From NCBI GenBank assembly GCA_013140935.1, contig JABFSD010000864.1:1-15901 (forward strand): a stretch of 15,901 nt of DNA, written 5' to 3'. The stretch is from Acidobacteriota bacterium. Its GTDB lineage: Bacteria; Acidobacteriota; Blastocatellia; RBC074. How positions within the stretch are numbered: the first letter of the stretch is position 1; every line of letters begins with the position of its first letter. A program made the translations under genes and the position numbers. A model generated the notes under the pieces. That model worked only from the letters and a program-made list of their open reading frames with translations, ran no database searches and was not told the origin of the DNA. This document shows, one piece after another, positions 1 through 7,535 of this stretch.

Positions 1-575
1 TAAGTGAACTTGGGTTTATAAACGACTTCGCTGGGTACGACGAGCATGGCCGCTTGCAGTTCGTCTATGGCTTTGGTGAGCAGCTTGCGATCGGCGATGC
101 CGCACTCTTCGCGCAAGTCGCTCGTCGCCATCTCCCATTCTTTGCGCAACACTTTCAGCACGGCCTGTGCGGTTGAACTCAAGCGTTTCTTTTCGTCTTT
201 TTTCGTCACGCCCCACACGGCAAAGAACGGCGCGATCATACGCGGCGCGAGAAACATGGTGCGCGCTTTCGCCAGCTTGCCGTAATAAACCTTGCCGCGC
301 CGCAACACGTCGTCTTTCAACAACCACGCCGCCGAAGCCTCTTCGTCTTTTTGTACGTTAGGCGGCATTACGGCGTCGCGGCGTCCGCACACAGCGACGT
401 AAAGCGACGGCCCCGGCGTGCGCGAGTCAGTCAAACAATTGGCGAAGCCGACTTCTTCGATGAAGCGTTCGGCTTCGAATACGTTAGTGATGCGTGAGCG
501 GTCTTCGCGCCGCCAGCGTTGATCGCGGAACTCTTCAAACTCAATGGGCAAGCTGGGCAGATTGTTTTTGGGCAT
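1..575 (-). CDS. AlkZ-related winged-helix protein, C-terminus beyond window
   Basis: The reading frame is open from an ATG at 573-575 down to the left edge (191 residues visible, no stop), so the gene is partial. An in-frame TAG lies a dozen codons upstream of this ATG with no other ATG between, which fixes the start; no clear Shine-Dalgarno is visible. The visible part has an N-terminal region with [20 protein letters not shown], a middle stretch [20 protein letters not shown], then a helical segment ([20 protein letters not shown]) that looks like a winged-helix module ending in ELQAAMLVV. From memory, this order matches proteins annotated as AlkZ-related, distant relatives of the HTH_42 DNA glycosylases AlkZ/YcaQ that unhook DNA cross-links. 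No catalytic motif can be checked here, so glycosylase activity is not claimed. It is divergent from the cupin gene across about 51 bp. Confidence 0.7.
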   Translation of the reverse strand, partial: MPKNNLPSLPIEFEEFRDQRWRREDRSRITNVFEAERFIEEVGFANCLTDSRTPGPSLYVAVCGRRDAVMPPNVQKDEEASAAWLLKDDVLRRGKVYYGKLAKARTMFLAPRMIAPFFAVWGVTKKDEKKRLSSTAQAVLKVLRKEWEMATSDLREECGIADRKLLTKAIDELQAAMLVVPSEVVYKPKFT

Positions 576-626
576 ACGCCGAAAGGTAGCGCATCCGATG
601 GGTTTGCGCTACATTCCCGCGCCAAT
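576..626. promoter_or_regulatory. Divergent intergenic region between AlkZ-related and cupin genes
   Basis: This 51-bp gap separates two divergently oriented start codons (ATG on minus at 575, ATG on plus at 627) and must hold, or overlap, both promoters. I see no convincing -35/-10 pair and no Shine-Dalgarno on either side. The plus frame of the cupin gene stays open upstream to an ATG at 519, but using it would overlap the divergent gene and add 36 residues lacking family resemblance. Confidence 0.35.
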
Positions 627-1142
627 ATGCAAGAGCGAAAGATTCAAACGATCACGAAGGCGACGTTGGATGCGTTGTTGGAAGAAGCGCGCCAGTTGCC
701 GCGACTACGCGCCATTCAACGTTTGCACGACGACGATTGGGAACACGCGCATCGCATGCTCAACGCGCTCGTGCCGGGCACTTACGTCAGGCCGCATCGC
801 CATCAAGACAAATATAAAGGCGAAGGCTTCATGCTCTTGCGCGGACGGTTGGCGGTATTGATTTTCGACGAAGCCGGCGCGTTAAATCAGTCCGCGAGTT
901 GCGTGCTTTCACAGGCCGACGGCTGCTTCGGTATGGATATTTCGCCCGGCGTATGGCATTCGCTGGTCGCGTTGGAAGCGTCCGTGATTTACGAAGTCAA
1001 AGGCCAACCCGCAGGCGGATACGTGCAAGACAGCGACAAGGATTTCGCGCCGTGGTCACCGCCGGAAGGCGATGTAGCGGCAACGGATTTTGTGAAGCAG
1101 TTAGAAACGATGGCCCAGCAACAAGTGAAAAGTGAAAAGTGA
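627..1142 (+). CDS. WbuC family cupin fold metalloprotein
   Basis: This 171-residue protein matches the WbuC cupin family, whose founding member is encoded in O-antigen clusters and whose biochemical role is not firmly known. Seen in the sequence: an N-terminal helix TKATLDALLEEARQLPRLRA, then LNALVPGTYVRPHRHQDK with candidate metal ligands H57 and H59, GEGFMLLRGRLAVLIFDEAG with candidate ligand E66, the late cupin strand GVWHSLVALE with H111, and the family-typical DKDFAPWSPPEGD near the C-terminus. A start at 519 is possible in frame, but the family begins close to M(627), so I chose that. The last codons (QQVKSEK and the TGA) are written by a heptameric tandem repeat that forms one arm of a large hairpin, so the C-terminus may have been altered by the repeat. 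The cytoplasmic location is inferred from the lack of a signal peptide. Confidence 0.88.
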   Translation: MQERKIQTITKATLDALLEEARQLPRLRAIQRLHDDDWEHAHRMLNALVPGTYVRPHRHQDKYKGEGFMLLRGRLAVLIFDEAGALNQSASCVLSQADGCFGMDISPGVWHSLVALEASVIYEVKGQPAGGYVQDSDKDFAPWSPPEGDVAATDFVKQLETMAQQQVKSEK

Positions 1143-1202
1143 AGTCTCTGTACCGAGGTTTTGTATTCACCGTATTCACTTTTCACTTTTCACTTTTCAC
1201 TC
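1123..1202. repeat. Inverted heptamer tandem repeats forming a 21-bp hairpin
   Basis: Three copies of AAGTGAA (1123-1143) face four copies of TTCACTT (1175-1202, last copy ending in C). Positions 1123-1143 and 1175-1195 are perfectly complementary over 21 bp with a 31-nt loop; the fourth right-hand copy allows the pairing to slip by 7. The left arm contains the cupin stop codon (1140-1142), and the right arm ends 3 nt before the TPR-protein ATG (1206). There is no U-run after the stem, so a classical intrinsic terminator is not supported. Attenuation, mRNA stabilisation or masking of the downstream start are possible. Confidence 0.85.
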
Positions 1203-1205
1203 TCA

Positions 1206-4200
1206 ATGCAACTCTCAGCGAAAGACATTCAACCTATTCTCGATTTATACGAACGCGGCTTTTATTTGCAGGCGCACGCTGCCGCCTTACAACTCGCACC
1301 TTTGAAAGACTGGCAGGGAACTGACGCGAAGGTTTTAGCGGGGCGTATGTGTTACGCGTTGGGTGCGGCGCGCCAAGCGCAACGATTGCATTACAGCGCG
1401 TGGCGGCACGACAAGCTGCACGCCGAAGCGCGCTATTTTTACGCACGCGCTTTGAGTGATCGTTCGGGCGTATTGCGCGCGTGGTGGTTTTTGCAATCCA
1501 TCGGTGAAGAGTTGCCGAACGCGACGCCGAATGTGCAGGCCGATTGGTACGGTTTGCACGCGCAGACGCTCGGCAACCTGCGCGACTTTGATCGCGCCGA
1601 AGCCGCGCTGGCGAAAGCCGAAGCCTGCGCACCCACCGACCCTTACGTCTGGGTCGAACGCGCGGGCTTGCTTGAAATGGAAGACCGTTACGATGAAGCG
1701 TTGCAAGCCGCCGAACACGCGCTCTTGGTGCGTCCGTGGTATCGCCCCGCGATTCAAACCGCCGCGCACTTGCTGGTGTTGCTCGAACGCGAACAAGAGG
1801 CGTTGCAATTGTTGAAGGAAGCCATTACGCGCATCGAGAGCGGTTCCATCGCGGGCCAGTTGGCGCAATTGCAAAGCGATCTTGAGTTGTATCAAGAGGC
1901 GCGTGCCAACTGGGAACTCTTCGCCGAACGCATGCCGTTGCTCGACGAAGACGATCAGCCCTGGCTCAACGCGCGGCGTTCCGATGCGGCTTATTACTGC
2001 GGCGATTACGAAGCGGCGCTGGCCTTTGCCGAAAAGGCGCGCGGTTTCTTTTTCAAGCGCGTGGCCGAAAACCTGCGTGCGGCTCAGTCGAATGGAAACA
2101 ACGCGCAACGCCTTGCGCTGCCAGTCAATTTCATTCGTCAGCATCACATGACGTGCGCCCCGGCTACGCTCTCGATGATTAGCCGTTACTGGCAAAAGTC
2201 CGTAGAACATCTGGGCGTCGCCGAACAGATTTGTTACGGCGGCACGACCGATTACAGCGAACGCAAGTGGGCGATGGAGCAGGGCTATGTCACGCGCGAG
2301 TTTTGCGTGAACCGCGACGATGCGGTGAAACTTATCGAACGCGGCGTGCCTTTCACACTGGCGACGGTTGATCCGGGCAACGCACACTTGCAAGCCGTGA
2401 GCGGATATGACGCGCGACGCGGTACGTTGTTGTTGCGCGACCCTTACGTCAGCAGCCTCGGCGAAGCCCTCGCCGACGAACTCGTCAAACATTATCGTTC
2501 GAGCGGCCCGCGCGGCATGGCGCTCGTGCCCTTAGATCAAGCCGACAAACTCGCCGACTTGGAATTGATGGACGCGGCGCTTTACGACCACGTATACCAA
2601 ATTCAAGACGCCCTCGACCGCCACGACCGCGAATCCGCGATGACGGTCTGGCAAACGCTGCAAGGCGCGCATCCCGAACATCGCCTCACGCACTGGTCGC
2701 GTTTGATCATTGCGTGGTACGACGACGACAACACGCAAATCCTCGCCAGCGTAGAAAAGCTGCTCGAACAATTTCCCGAAGACGCCAATCTCAAGATGAG
2801 CAAAATTTTCGCGTTGCGTACTTTATCGCGCAGCGAAGAGCGATTGGCTTATCTGGCTGAACTCTGCGCGTGGCATCAGCGCGGTGAACCAACGGCTGAT
2901 AACGACGCTGCGGTGGATGGCGATAAACCAGCGGCTGATAACGGGACTCTTGATAATGCTGTCAATCGTTCTTCTCAAGGCGTTGATGAGGATGATGCAA
3001 AACAACTCCCATCAGTCCCATCAGTCCCATCAGTCCCATTATCTGACGACAATGATCCTGACCAAGAGCTAACCGAAAAAGAAAAGAAAGACTCGCGCCG
3101 TTATTTCGATCCGCTGTTTTGGCAGCAATACGCCGAAGAACTCAGCACCGACGCGCGTATGCACGGCAAAGCTCTGCGTCTCTTGCAACGCACGCTGCGC
3201 TATCGTTCGCAAGACGCGCACAGCATCAGCATTCTGGCGAACATCCTCTGGGCGCAGCGCCGCTTTGAGATTGCTACCGAACTCTATCGCTTTGCCGCGT
3301 GTTTGAAAGACACGAGCGAACATTACGTCCAGGCTTATTTCATCGCGGCGCGTTATTTGGGACAGCGGCAAAGCGCGTTGCAACATTTAGAAAGTCGTTT
3401 CAAAAGGTTCGGCAAACGTAGCGGCGCTCCGGCGCGCACGCTGTCGAGTGCGTTGGAACAAGTCGGTGACGACGTACGCGCCTTAGCCGTGCTCGACGAG
3501 GCCTTAGCGTCGCGGCCTGAAGACGGCGAGTTGTGGCTTTACGCATCGGACGCGCAAGCGCGCAACGGTAATTTCGACAAAGCCGAACAGTATGCCGCGC
3601 AAGCCGAAGGCAAAGCGCCGCGCACGGCGTGTTTGCGCGGCAAGGCTTTGATCGCTTTTTATCGCGGCGCGCTCACCGAAGCCCTGCAACACTGGCGCGA
3701 AGTACTCGAAGCCGAGCCGCAAGCGATTGACGCTACGCGCAACGTCTCGCGCCTGATCGCCGAGACCGAAGGCCGTGAGGTTTCGCATGCGTTTTTGCGC
3801 GAACGCTGCGAATGCTTTCCGCACAACTATCCGCTCAACCAATTGCTGGTCGAAGCCTTGCGCGAAGACCCCGCCGCCGCCGAGCAAGCCTTGCGCCGCT
3901 TGATCGAGATTGATCCGAACGAGTCTTGGGGGCGGCGCGAGTTGGCTTACAAGCTGATCGAGTTGCAACGTTACGACGAAGCCCAAGCAGAAGCCGAAAC
4001 CGCCCGCCAACTCGAACCGCAAAACCCTTTCAGTTTTTGCACGCTCGGCGCAGTGCAAGCCGCGCGCGGCGACGTCGCGGAAGCGCGCGAATCATTCAAA
4101 GAAGCCATACGTTTGTCTGCCGATACCGAATTCGCCATCGGTGAATTGATGAATCATTCGCACACGCCCGCTGAAAAACTCGATGCCTTGAACCTGCTCG

Positions 4201-6488
4201 CCGCTGAGTTGGAAAAGCAGGTCACGTTCGGCGAAGGCGTGCTGGCTTATCGGGAATATGCAAAAGCCTCGTTGCCGATGGAGGAAGTGCAGGCGTTTTT
4301 GCAACGCGCCCTCGACGCACGCCCCGACCTGCCCTTGGTGTGGACGGCGATGATTCAACAATTGGTGGATATGCAAAGCCTCGACGAGGCGTTGCGCGTG
4401 GGCGAAGAAGCTACGCAACGCTTTCCGTTGCTGCCGCGTTTGTGGCTCGATCTGGCTTCGGTGCAACAAGTGCGCCTCAACGTAGCGGGCGAAATCACGG
4501 CGTTGCAACAAGCCCTGCGCATCGCGCCGAAATGGGGCTTCGCCGCCCAACAACTGGCGGACGCTTATTTGCGCGCCGGCGAAAAACAAAAGGCCATAGA
4601 AATTTTAGAGCGCGCCATCGCCTTGACGCCGCTCGATCCTTACAACCACGGCTGCCTCGCCGACGTGTTGTGGAAGCTCAACGAAAAAGACGCGGCGCTC
4701 GCCCGCATTCAACCGGCGCTCAAGCTCGAACCTGAATATGAATGGGGCTGGCGCGCGCTGCGCGATTGGGCGGCAGACCGCAAGCAGCCTGAGCTGGCTA
4801 CGGAATTGGCACGCGAAGTTACGCAACAACGTCCGGGGCAGGCGCTCGCGTGGCTCACGCTCGCGCGTACCATCACCGATGCACGCAAGCTGGACGAACG
4901 CCTTGCTGCCATAGATCGCGCGCTCGTTTTGCAACCCCGCATGATCGAAGCCTACGCCTTGAAAGCGCGCCTTTTCACCGAAGCCCATCGCTTCGACGAA
5001 GCGCGCGCTGCGTGCCGTCCGGCGGTATTCGGTGAAAACGTTCCTGCCGGTTTGCGCATTGTCGCCGCCAACGTCGAAGCCGAGCGCGGCGCGGTGAACG
5101 ACGCCGTCAAACTCCTGCGCGAAATCGTGACCGACGAGCCGAACTTTTATCCCGCCTGGGCGCAACTCGCCGACTGGTATCGTGCCAACAAAGATCACGG
5201 CTATTACCGCGAAGCCGCCGAAGCGATGGCGCGCTTGCAGCCGCACTATCCGATTGCGCTCGGCTATCTCGCCGAAGCCCGCCAACTCACGCTCGACCGC
5301 GCGGGCGCAAAAGAAGCGTTACAACGCGCGCTGCAACTCGACCCGATGTATGAATACGGCGCGATCACGCTGTTTGATTGGCAGTATGAAGACAAGGAAT
5401 GGGACGATTGCGAAACCACCGTCGCCCATCTCAAACAATATCTGGGCGGCGATGAAACTTACCTCCGCGAACTCAAGCTCGCGTTGCATAACGAGGACTT
5501 TCAGACCGCGCGGCAACGCTTGCAGGAACTGTGCGTTTCAGAAAGCGAAGAGCGCCACGCGCTTGATCAGGCGCTGAGCGCCGCGACGATGGCCGGCGTA
5601 GATACGCCGCAAGCGGAACGTTGGAAGACGGAAGCCGATTCAGTATTGGATTACGTGGTTGACGCGCGCTTGGCGAATGCCAACGCCGTCGCTGCGTGGG
5701 TTGAACGCAATGCGAAACGCGAGCAATACGACAAAGTGCAACAATGGCTCGATGCTTTGCCCGAACGCGACGAGTTGTGGCGGCGCGGTTCCATTGTGTT
5801 TCTCGAAACTCTGGTGACGGCGCACAAAAAACATCGGATGCGCACTTACGTCACGCATCATCAAGAAGCCCTACGCGCGCACGACTGGTCGTGGGGCAAC
5901 GTAGGCTTTTTCTATCTCGACATGAAAGAACCGCGCTCTGCCATCGCGTGGCTCAACGATTGGCGCGAACGTGCGGAACTCGAACCGTGGATGTTGTGGA
6001 ATCTCGTACTCGCGCTGCATCAACGCCAACAACTCGCACCGGCTTATGAAGTCAGCGAACACGCGCTCACGCTGCCGCCCGATTCGACGAGCGACGCGCA
6101 TACGTTGCTGTTAGCCGTCGAAGATTTCCTGCGTGACCATTACGACCTCGGCAGTAAGCGGCTCGAACACGTCAACGTCAACGCGCTGCGCGAATGGGAC
6201 AAGTTCGTTTATGAACTGGCTTCGTGTTTGCAGGACGCCGACCACGCGCGCATCGAACAATACAACGGGCACCGCATCTCGCACCAAACCATCCTGCAAC
6301 GCATCGCTGAGGCGCGCCGTGTCACGGCAGATGCGCGCATGAGCAACGTATTGGTTCCGCTGCATCGGCGCGTGGTTTGGCATATCGCGCGGCGCAGCGG
6401 GAATCCGTTGTTGATGATGTGGGTGGGATTGCAATTAATGGGGCAGGCGGCCTGGCGTTCGGTGTTTGGGGATACGGAAGGAGCCTAA
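1206..6488 (+). CDS. Giant TPR protein with internal C39-like cysteine peptidase domain
   Basis: This 1760-residue protein is built mostly of helical pairs with TPR signatures (for example RYDEALQAAEHALLVRPWYRP, AEQYAAQAEGKAP, KAIEILERAIALTPLDPY). A papain-like C39-type domain is embedded at about residues 300-460: Q312 and C317 in RQHHMTCAPATLSMI, H394 in GNAHLQAVSGYD and D412 in LLLRDPY give the Gln-Cys-His-Asp set expected for activity. A low-complexity acidic linker at about 560-628 separates it from a second long TPR block. No signal peptide or membrane segment is seen. The frame is also open from a TTG at 1161, but that extension is just translated heptamer repeat, so ATG 1206 is preferred; no Shine-Dalgarno precedes it. 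C39 domains usually cleave leader peptides at double-glycine sites; here no transporter or precursor is nearby, so the substrate is unknown. Scaffold with protease function is an inference. Confidence 0.85.
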   Translation: MQLSAKDIQPILDLYERGFYLQAHAAALQLAPLKDWQGTDAKVLAGRMCYALGAARQAQRLHYSAWRHDKLHAEARYFYARALSDRSGVLRAWWFLQSIGEELPNATPNVQADWYGLHAQTLGNLRDFDRAEAALAKAEACAPTDPYVWVERAGLLEMEDRYDEALQAAEHALLVRPWYRPAIQTAAHLLVLLEREQEALQLLKEAITRIESGSIAGQLAQLQSDLELYQEARANWELFAERMPLLDEDDQPWLNARRSDAAYYCGDYEAALAFAEKARGFFFKRVAENLRAAQSNGNNAQRLALPVNFIRQHHMTCAPATLSMISRYWQKSVEHLGVAEQICYGGTTDYSERKWAMEQGYVTREFCVNRDDAVKLIERGVPFTLATVDPGNAHLQAVSGYDARRGTLLLRDPYVSSLGEALADELVKHYRSSGPRGMALVPLDQADKLADLELMDAALYDHVYQIQDALDRHDRESAMTVWQTLQGAHPEHRLTHWSRLIIAWYDDDNTQILASVEKLLEQFPEDANLKMSKIFALRTLSRSEERLAYLAELCAWHQRGEPTADNDAAVDGDKPAADNGTLDNAVNRSSQGVDEDDAKQLPSVPSVPSVPLSDDNDPDQELTEKEKKDSRRYFDPLFWQQYAEELSTDARMHGKALRLLQRTLRYRSQDAHSISILANILWAQRRFEIATELYRFAACLKDTSEHYVQAYFIAARYLGQRQSALQHLESRFKRFGKRSGAPARTLSSALEQVGDDVRALAVLDEALASRPEDGELWLYASDAQARNGNFDKAEQYAAQAEGKAPRTACLRGKALIAFYRGALTEALQHWREVLEAEPQAIDATRNVSRLIAETEGREVSHAFLRERCECFPHNYPLNQLLVEALREDPAAAEQALRRLIEIDPNESWGRRELAYKLIELQRYDEAQAEAETARQLEPQNPFSFCTLGAVQAARGDVAEARESFKEAIRLSADTEFAIGELMNHSHTPAEKLDALNLLAAELEKQVTFGEGVLAYREYAKASLPMEEVQAFLQRALDARPDLPLVWTAMIQQLVDMQSLDEALRVGEEATQRFPLLPRLWLDLASVQQVRLNVAGEITALQQALRIAPKWGFAAQQLADAYLRAGEKQKAIEILERAIALTPLDPYNHGCLADVLWKLNEKDAALARIQPALKLEPEYEWGWRALRDWAADRKQPELATELAREVTQQRPGQALAWLTLARTITDARKLDERLAAIDRALVLQPRMIEAYALKARLFTEAHRFDEARAACRPAVFGENVPAGLRIVAANVEAERGAVNDAVKLLREIVTDEPNFYPAWAQLADWYRANKDHGYYREAAEAMARLQPHYPIALGYLAEARQLTLDRAGAKEALQRALQLDPMYEYGAITLFDWQYEDKEWDDCETTVAHLKQYLGGDETYLRELKLALHNEDFQTARQRLQELCVSESEERHALDQALSAATMAGVDTPQAERWKTEADSVLDYVVDARLANANAVAAWVERNAKREQYDKVQQWLDALPERDELWRRGSIVFLETLVTAHKKHRMRTYVTHHQEALRAHDWSWGNVGFFYLDMKEPRSAIAWLNDWRERAELEPWMLWNLVLALHQRQQLAPAYEVSEHALTLPPDSTSDAHTLLLAVEDFLRDHYDLGSKRLEHVNVNALREWDKFVYELASCLQDADHARIEQYNGHRISHQTILQRIAEARRVTADARMSNVLVPLHRRVVWHIARRSGNPLLMMWVGLQLMGQAAWRSVFGDTEGA
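2887..2943. repeat. 18-bp imperfect direct repeat in TPR gene linker
   Basis: Positions 2887-2904 and 2926-2943 are identical except for one base and are offset by 39 bp, hence in frame; they encode PTADN and PAADN. They lie in the low-complexity linker, a stretch whose composition differs from the flanking TPR coding sequence. This looks like local expansion of an inserted linker. Confidence 0.7.
3007..3039. repeat. 9-bp in-frame tandem repeat (TCCCATCAG), about 3.7 copies
   Basis: The unit TCCCATCAG occurs at 3007-3015, 3016-3024 and 3025-3033, and partially at 3034-3039. It is a multiple of three and encodes a Ser-Val-Pro triplet repeated (SVPSVPSVP) within the acidic linker, so copy-number change would alter linker length without frameshift. 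This marks a candidate variable-number locus. Confidence 0.85.
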
Positions 6489-6799
6489 AAAGGCAGAATG
6501 CCGCCAATACCATCAGCGCGGCGAAAATTACTACTGGTTAAAAAAGAATTTTCAGTCCAACTGCTGCCAGTTAGTCCACCTATCCAATTGTGGCTACTTG
6601 TTGCCTCCTTACCGCAATTGATATCTCTTTCTTGCGTGACAGATTGGCCTACGGGGTTTTCTCCTCGGTAACTCTTTTGTGTCTTCTCCCTCCACCTTGT
6701 TTGTGACACTTGTGTAACAGGGTTGCGTTTATTGATGTGTAAACAGCGATACGAACGTGTTCTTGCCCTTACTGTTTGGCAAGAAGGAGGAGGTAAGCA
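6489..6799. other. 311-bp gene-free stretch before the RDD gene
   Basis: No credible coding region is seen on either strand; the longest minus-strand frame here has no domain-like content and runs into the RDD gene. GC content drops compared with the TPR gene. It contains several small hairpin-capable words, for example AACTG/CAGTT with a 4-nt loop near 6560-6573, and a clear 8-bp hairpin at its right end. No tRNA, no transposon end pair and no convincing sigma-70 promoter were found by eye. It should hold the promoter of the RDD/dead-RT unit. Confidence 0.6.
6760..6793 (+). promoter_or_regulatory. 8-bp hairpin abutting a strong Shine-Dalgarno of the RDD gene
   Basis: TTCTTGCC (6760-6767) pairs perfectly with GGCAAGAA (6778-6785) around a 10-nt loop. 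The right arm overlaps by two bases an extended purine ribosome binding site AAGGAGGAGG (6784-6793), 6 nt before the ATG at 6800. This is the best Shine-Dalgarno in the window. The hairpin could gate ribosome access, but this is inference from position alone. Confidence 0.55.
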
Positions 6800-7498
6800 A
6801 TGGCATTTGTGTTTACGAAAAAAATCGACCCGCGAAGTGCGCGAACGAAAGCCCCCAGTGATTTCACCGAGCGCAAAGCTAAAATCATTCCAATCACTTC
6901 GCGTGGCAAAGCGCAAAGAATCACTCCGCTAATCGGTGGGCGACCGCGGGTGGGCCAGCGGCTTTACGCCGAATTTATCAATCGTTTCGCTCAATTTGTA
7001 GTGATGTCGGTTTTCGTCGTGCCTCTGTGGATGACGGGCGGCTCAACTTATCTGCTCACTGCTGGACTGGGCAGTATTCTGCTTTGGCAATTTTGTTGCG
7101 ACGGCGCACCCGAAAAGCCCAGCCTGGGCAAGCGGTTCGCTTTATTGCGAGTCGTATCGCTGACTGGTGAACCTGCCACCTTAATGCAAAAAATCTTGCG
7201 CCGCAGTGGCACTGCGCTTTCGCAATTCTGTTATGCCTTGTGCCTGACGTTGAGCTTGCCGCAATGCGTCGTACAAACACAGGCCGCAGGGTTGGCTGAC
7301 GGGCTGTTCGCACCTTTGCGTTGGTTGGATTACACGCCGCAACCCGTAGCGCAGTTAATGCTATTAGGGTTGTTGATAGATGCAGTTGGGCTGTTGTGTA
7401 TCTCGTTTTCACCGCAAGGCCGCAGCCTTGGCGATTTTTTTGCGGGCACGCGTGTCGTCACCAAAAAGTCATACCAGGCATGGAAAGCTACCACATAG
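6800..7498 (+). CDS. RDD family membrane protein
   Basis: This 232-residue protein has a basic soluble N-terminus (about residues 1-50) followed by an RDD-type domain. Family hallmarks seen: RLYAEFINRF (54-63), in the place of the Arg-x(3)-Asp pattern, opening a first membrane helix (about 64-77) and a second (about 83-97); the cytoplasmic loop KPSLGKRFALLRVVSLTGEP (106-125) typical of RDD proteins; a hydrophobic segment at 141-157; another at 184-203; and the terminal RSLGDFFAGTRVV (208-220). The signature Asp of the first helix is replaced (Ile-Asn-Arg instead of Ile-Asp). RDD proteins are inner-membrane proteins, some linked to Na+/H+ exchange, most without known function. The gene has a very strong ribosome binding site and is followed 37 bp later by the dead-RT gene on the same strand, so the two are probably co-transcribed. 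Confidence 0.82.
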   Translation: MAFVFTKKIDPRSARTKAPSDFTERKAKIIPITSRGKAQRITPLIGGRPRVGQRLYAEFINRFAQFVVMSVFVVPLWMTGGSTYLLTAGLGSILLWQFCCDGAPEKPSLGKRFALLRVVSLTGEPATLMQKILRRSGTALSQFCYALCLTLSLPQCVVQTQAAGLADGLFAPLRWLDYTPQPVAQLMLLGLLIDAVGLLCISFSPQGRSLGDFFAGTRVVTKKSYQAWKATT

Positions 7499-7535
7499 GT
7501 TTAACAAATCGGATTGCACTATTTGTGAGGCGAAT

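Noticed and set aside
519..626. Longer start for the WbuC-family cupin at 519
   Set aside because: The added 36 residues overlap the divergent gene's start and have no resemblance to the family; the cupin family begins near the ATG at 627.
1123..1202. Hairpin as an intrinsic terminator
   Set aside because: The stem is AT-rich, repeat-derived, and not followed by a U-run; it lies directly against the next start codon.
1123..1202. CRISPR array
   Set aside because: The repeat units are 7 bp without spacers; no cas genes are present. The RT-like protein alone is not evidence for CRISPR.
1161..1205. TTG start for the TPR protein at 1161
   Set aside because: The 15 extra residues are just the translated heptamer repeat in the hairpin; ATG 1206 starts protein-like sequence.
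1335..2492. Minus-strand 385-codon ORF opposite the TPR gene
   Set aside because: It is a shadow of the GC-rich TPR frame; the sense frame has clear TPR and C39 motifs.
6489..6799. Retron-like or DGR-like non-coding RNA upstream of the RT-like gene
   Set aside because: No msr/msd-type inverted repeat pair or template/variable repeat was found, and the RT lacks catalytic residues, so cDNA synthesis is not expected.
6485..6916. Minus-strand 143-codon ORF across the intergenic region
   Set aside because: It overlaps the RDD gene start, has no recognisable domain and biased residue content, and has no ribosome binding site.
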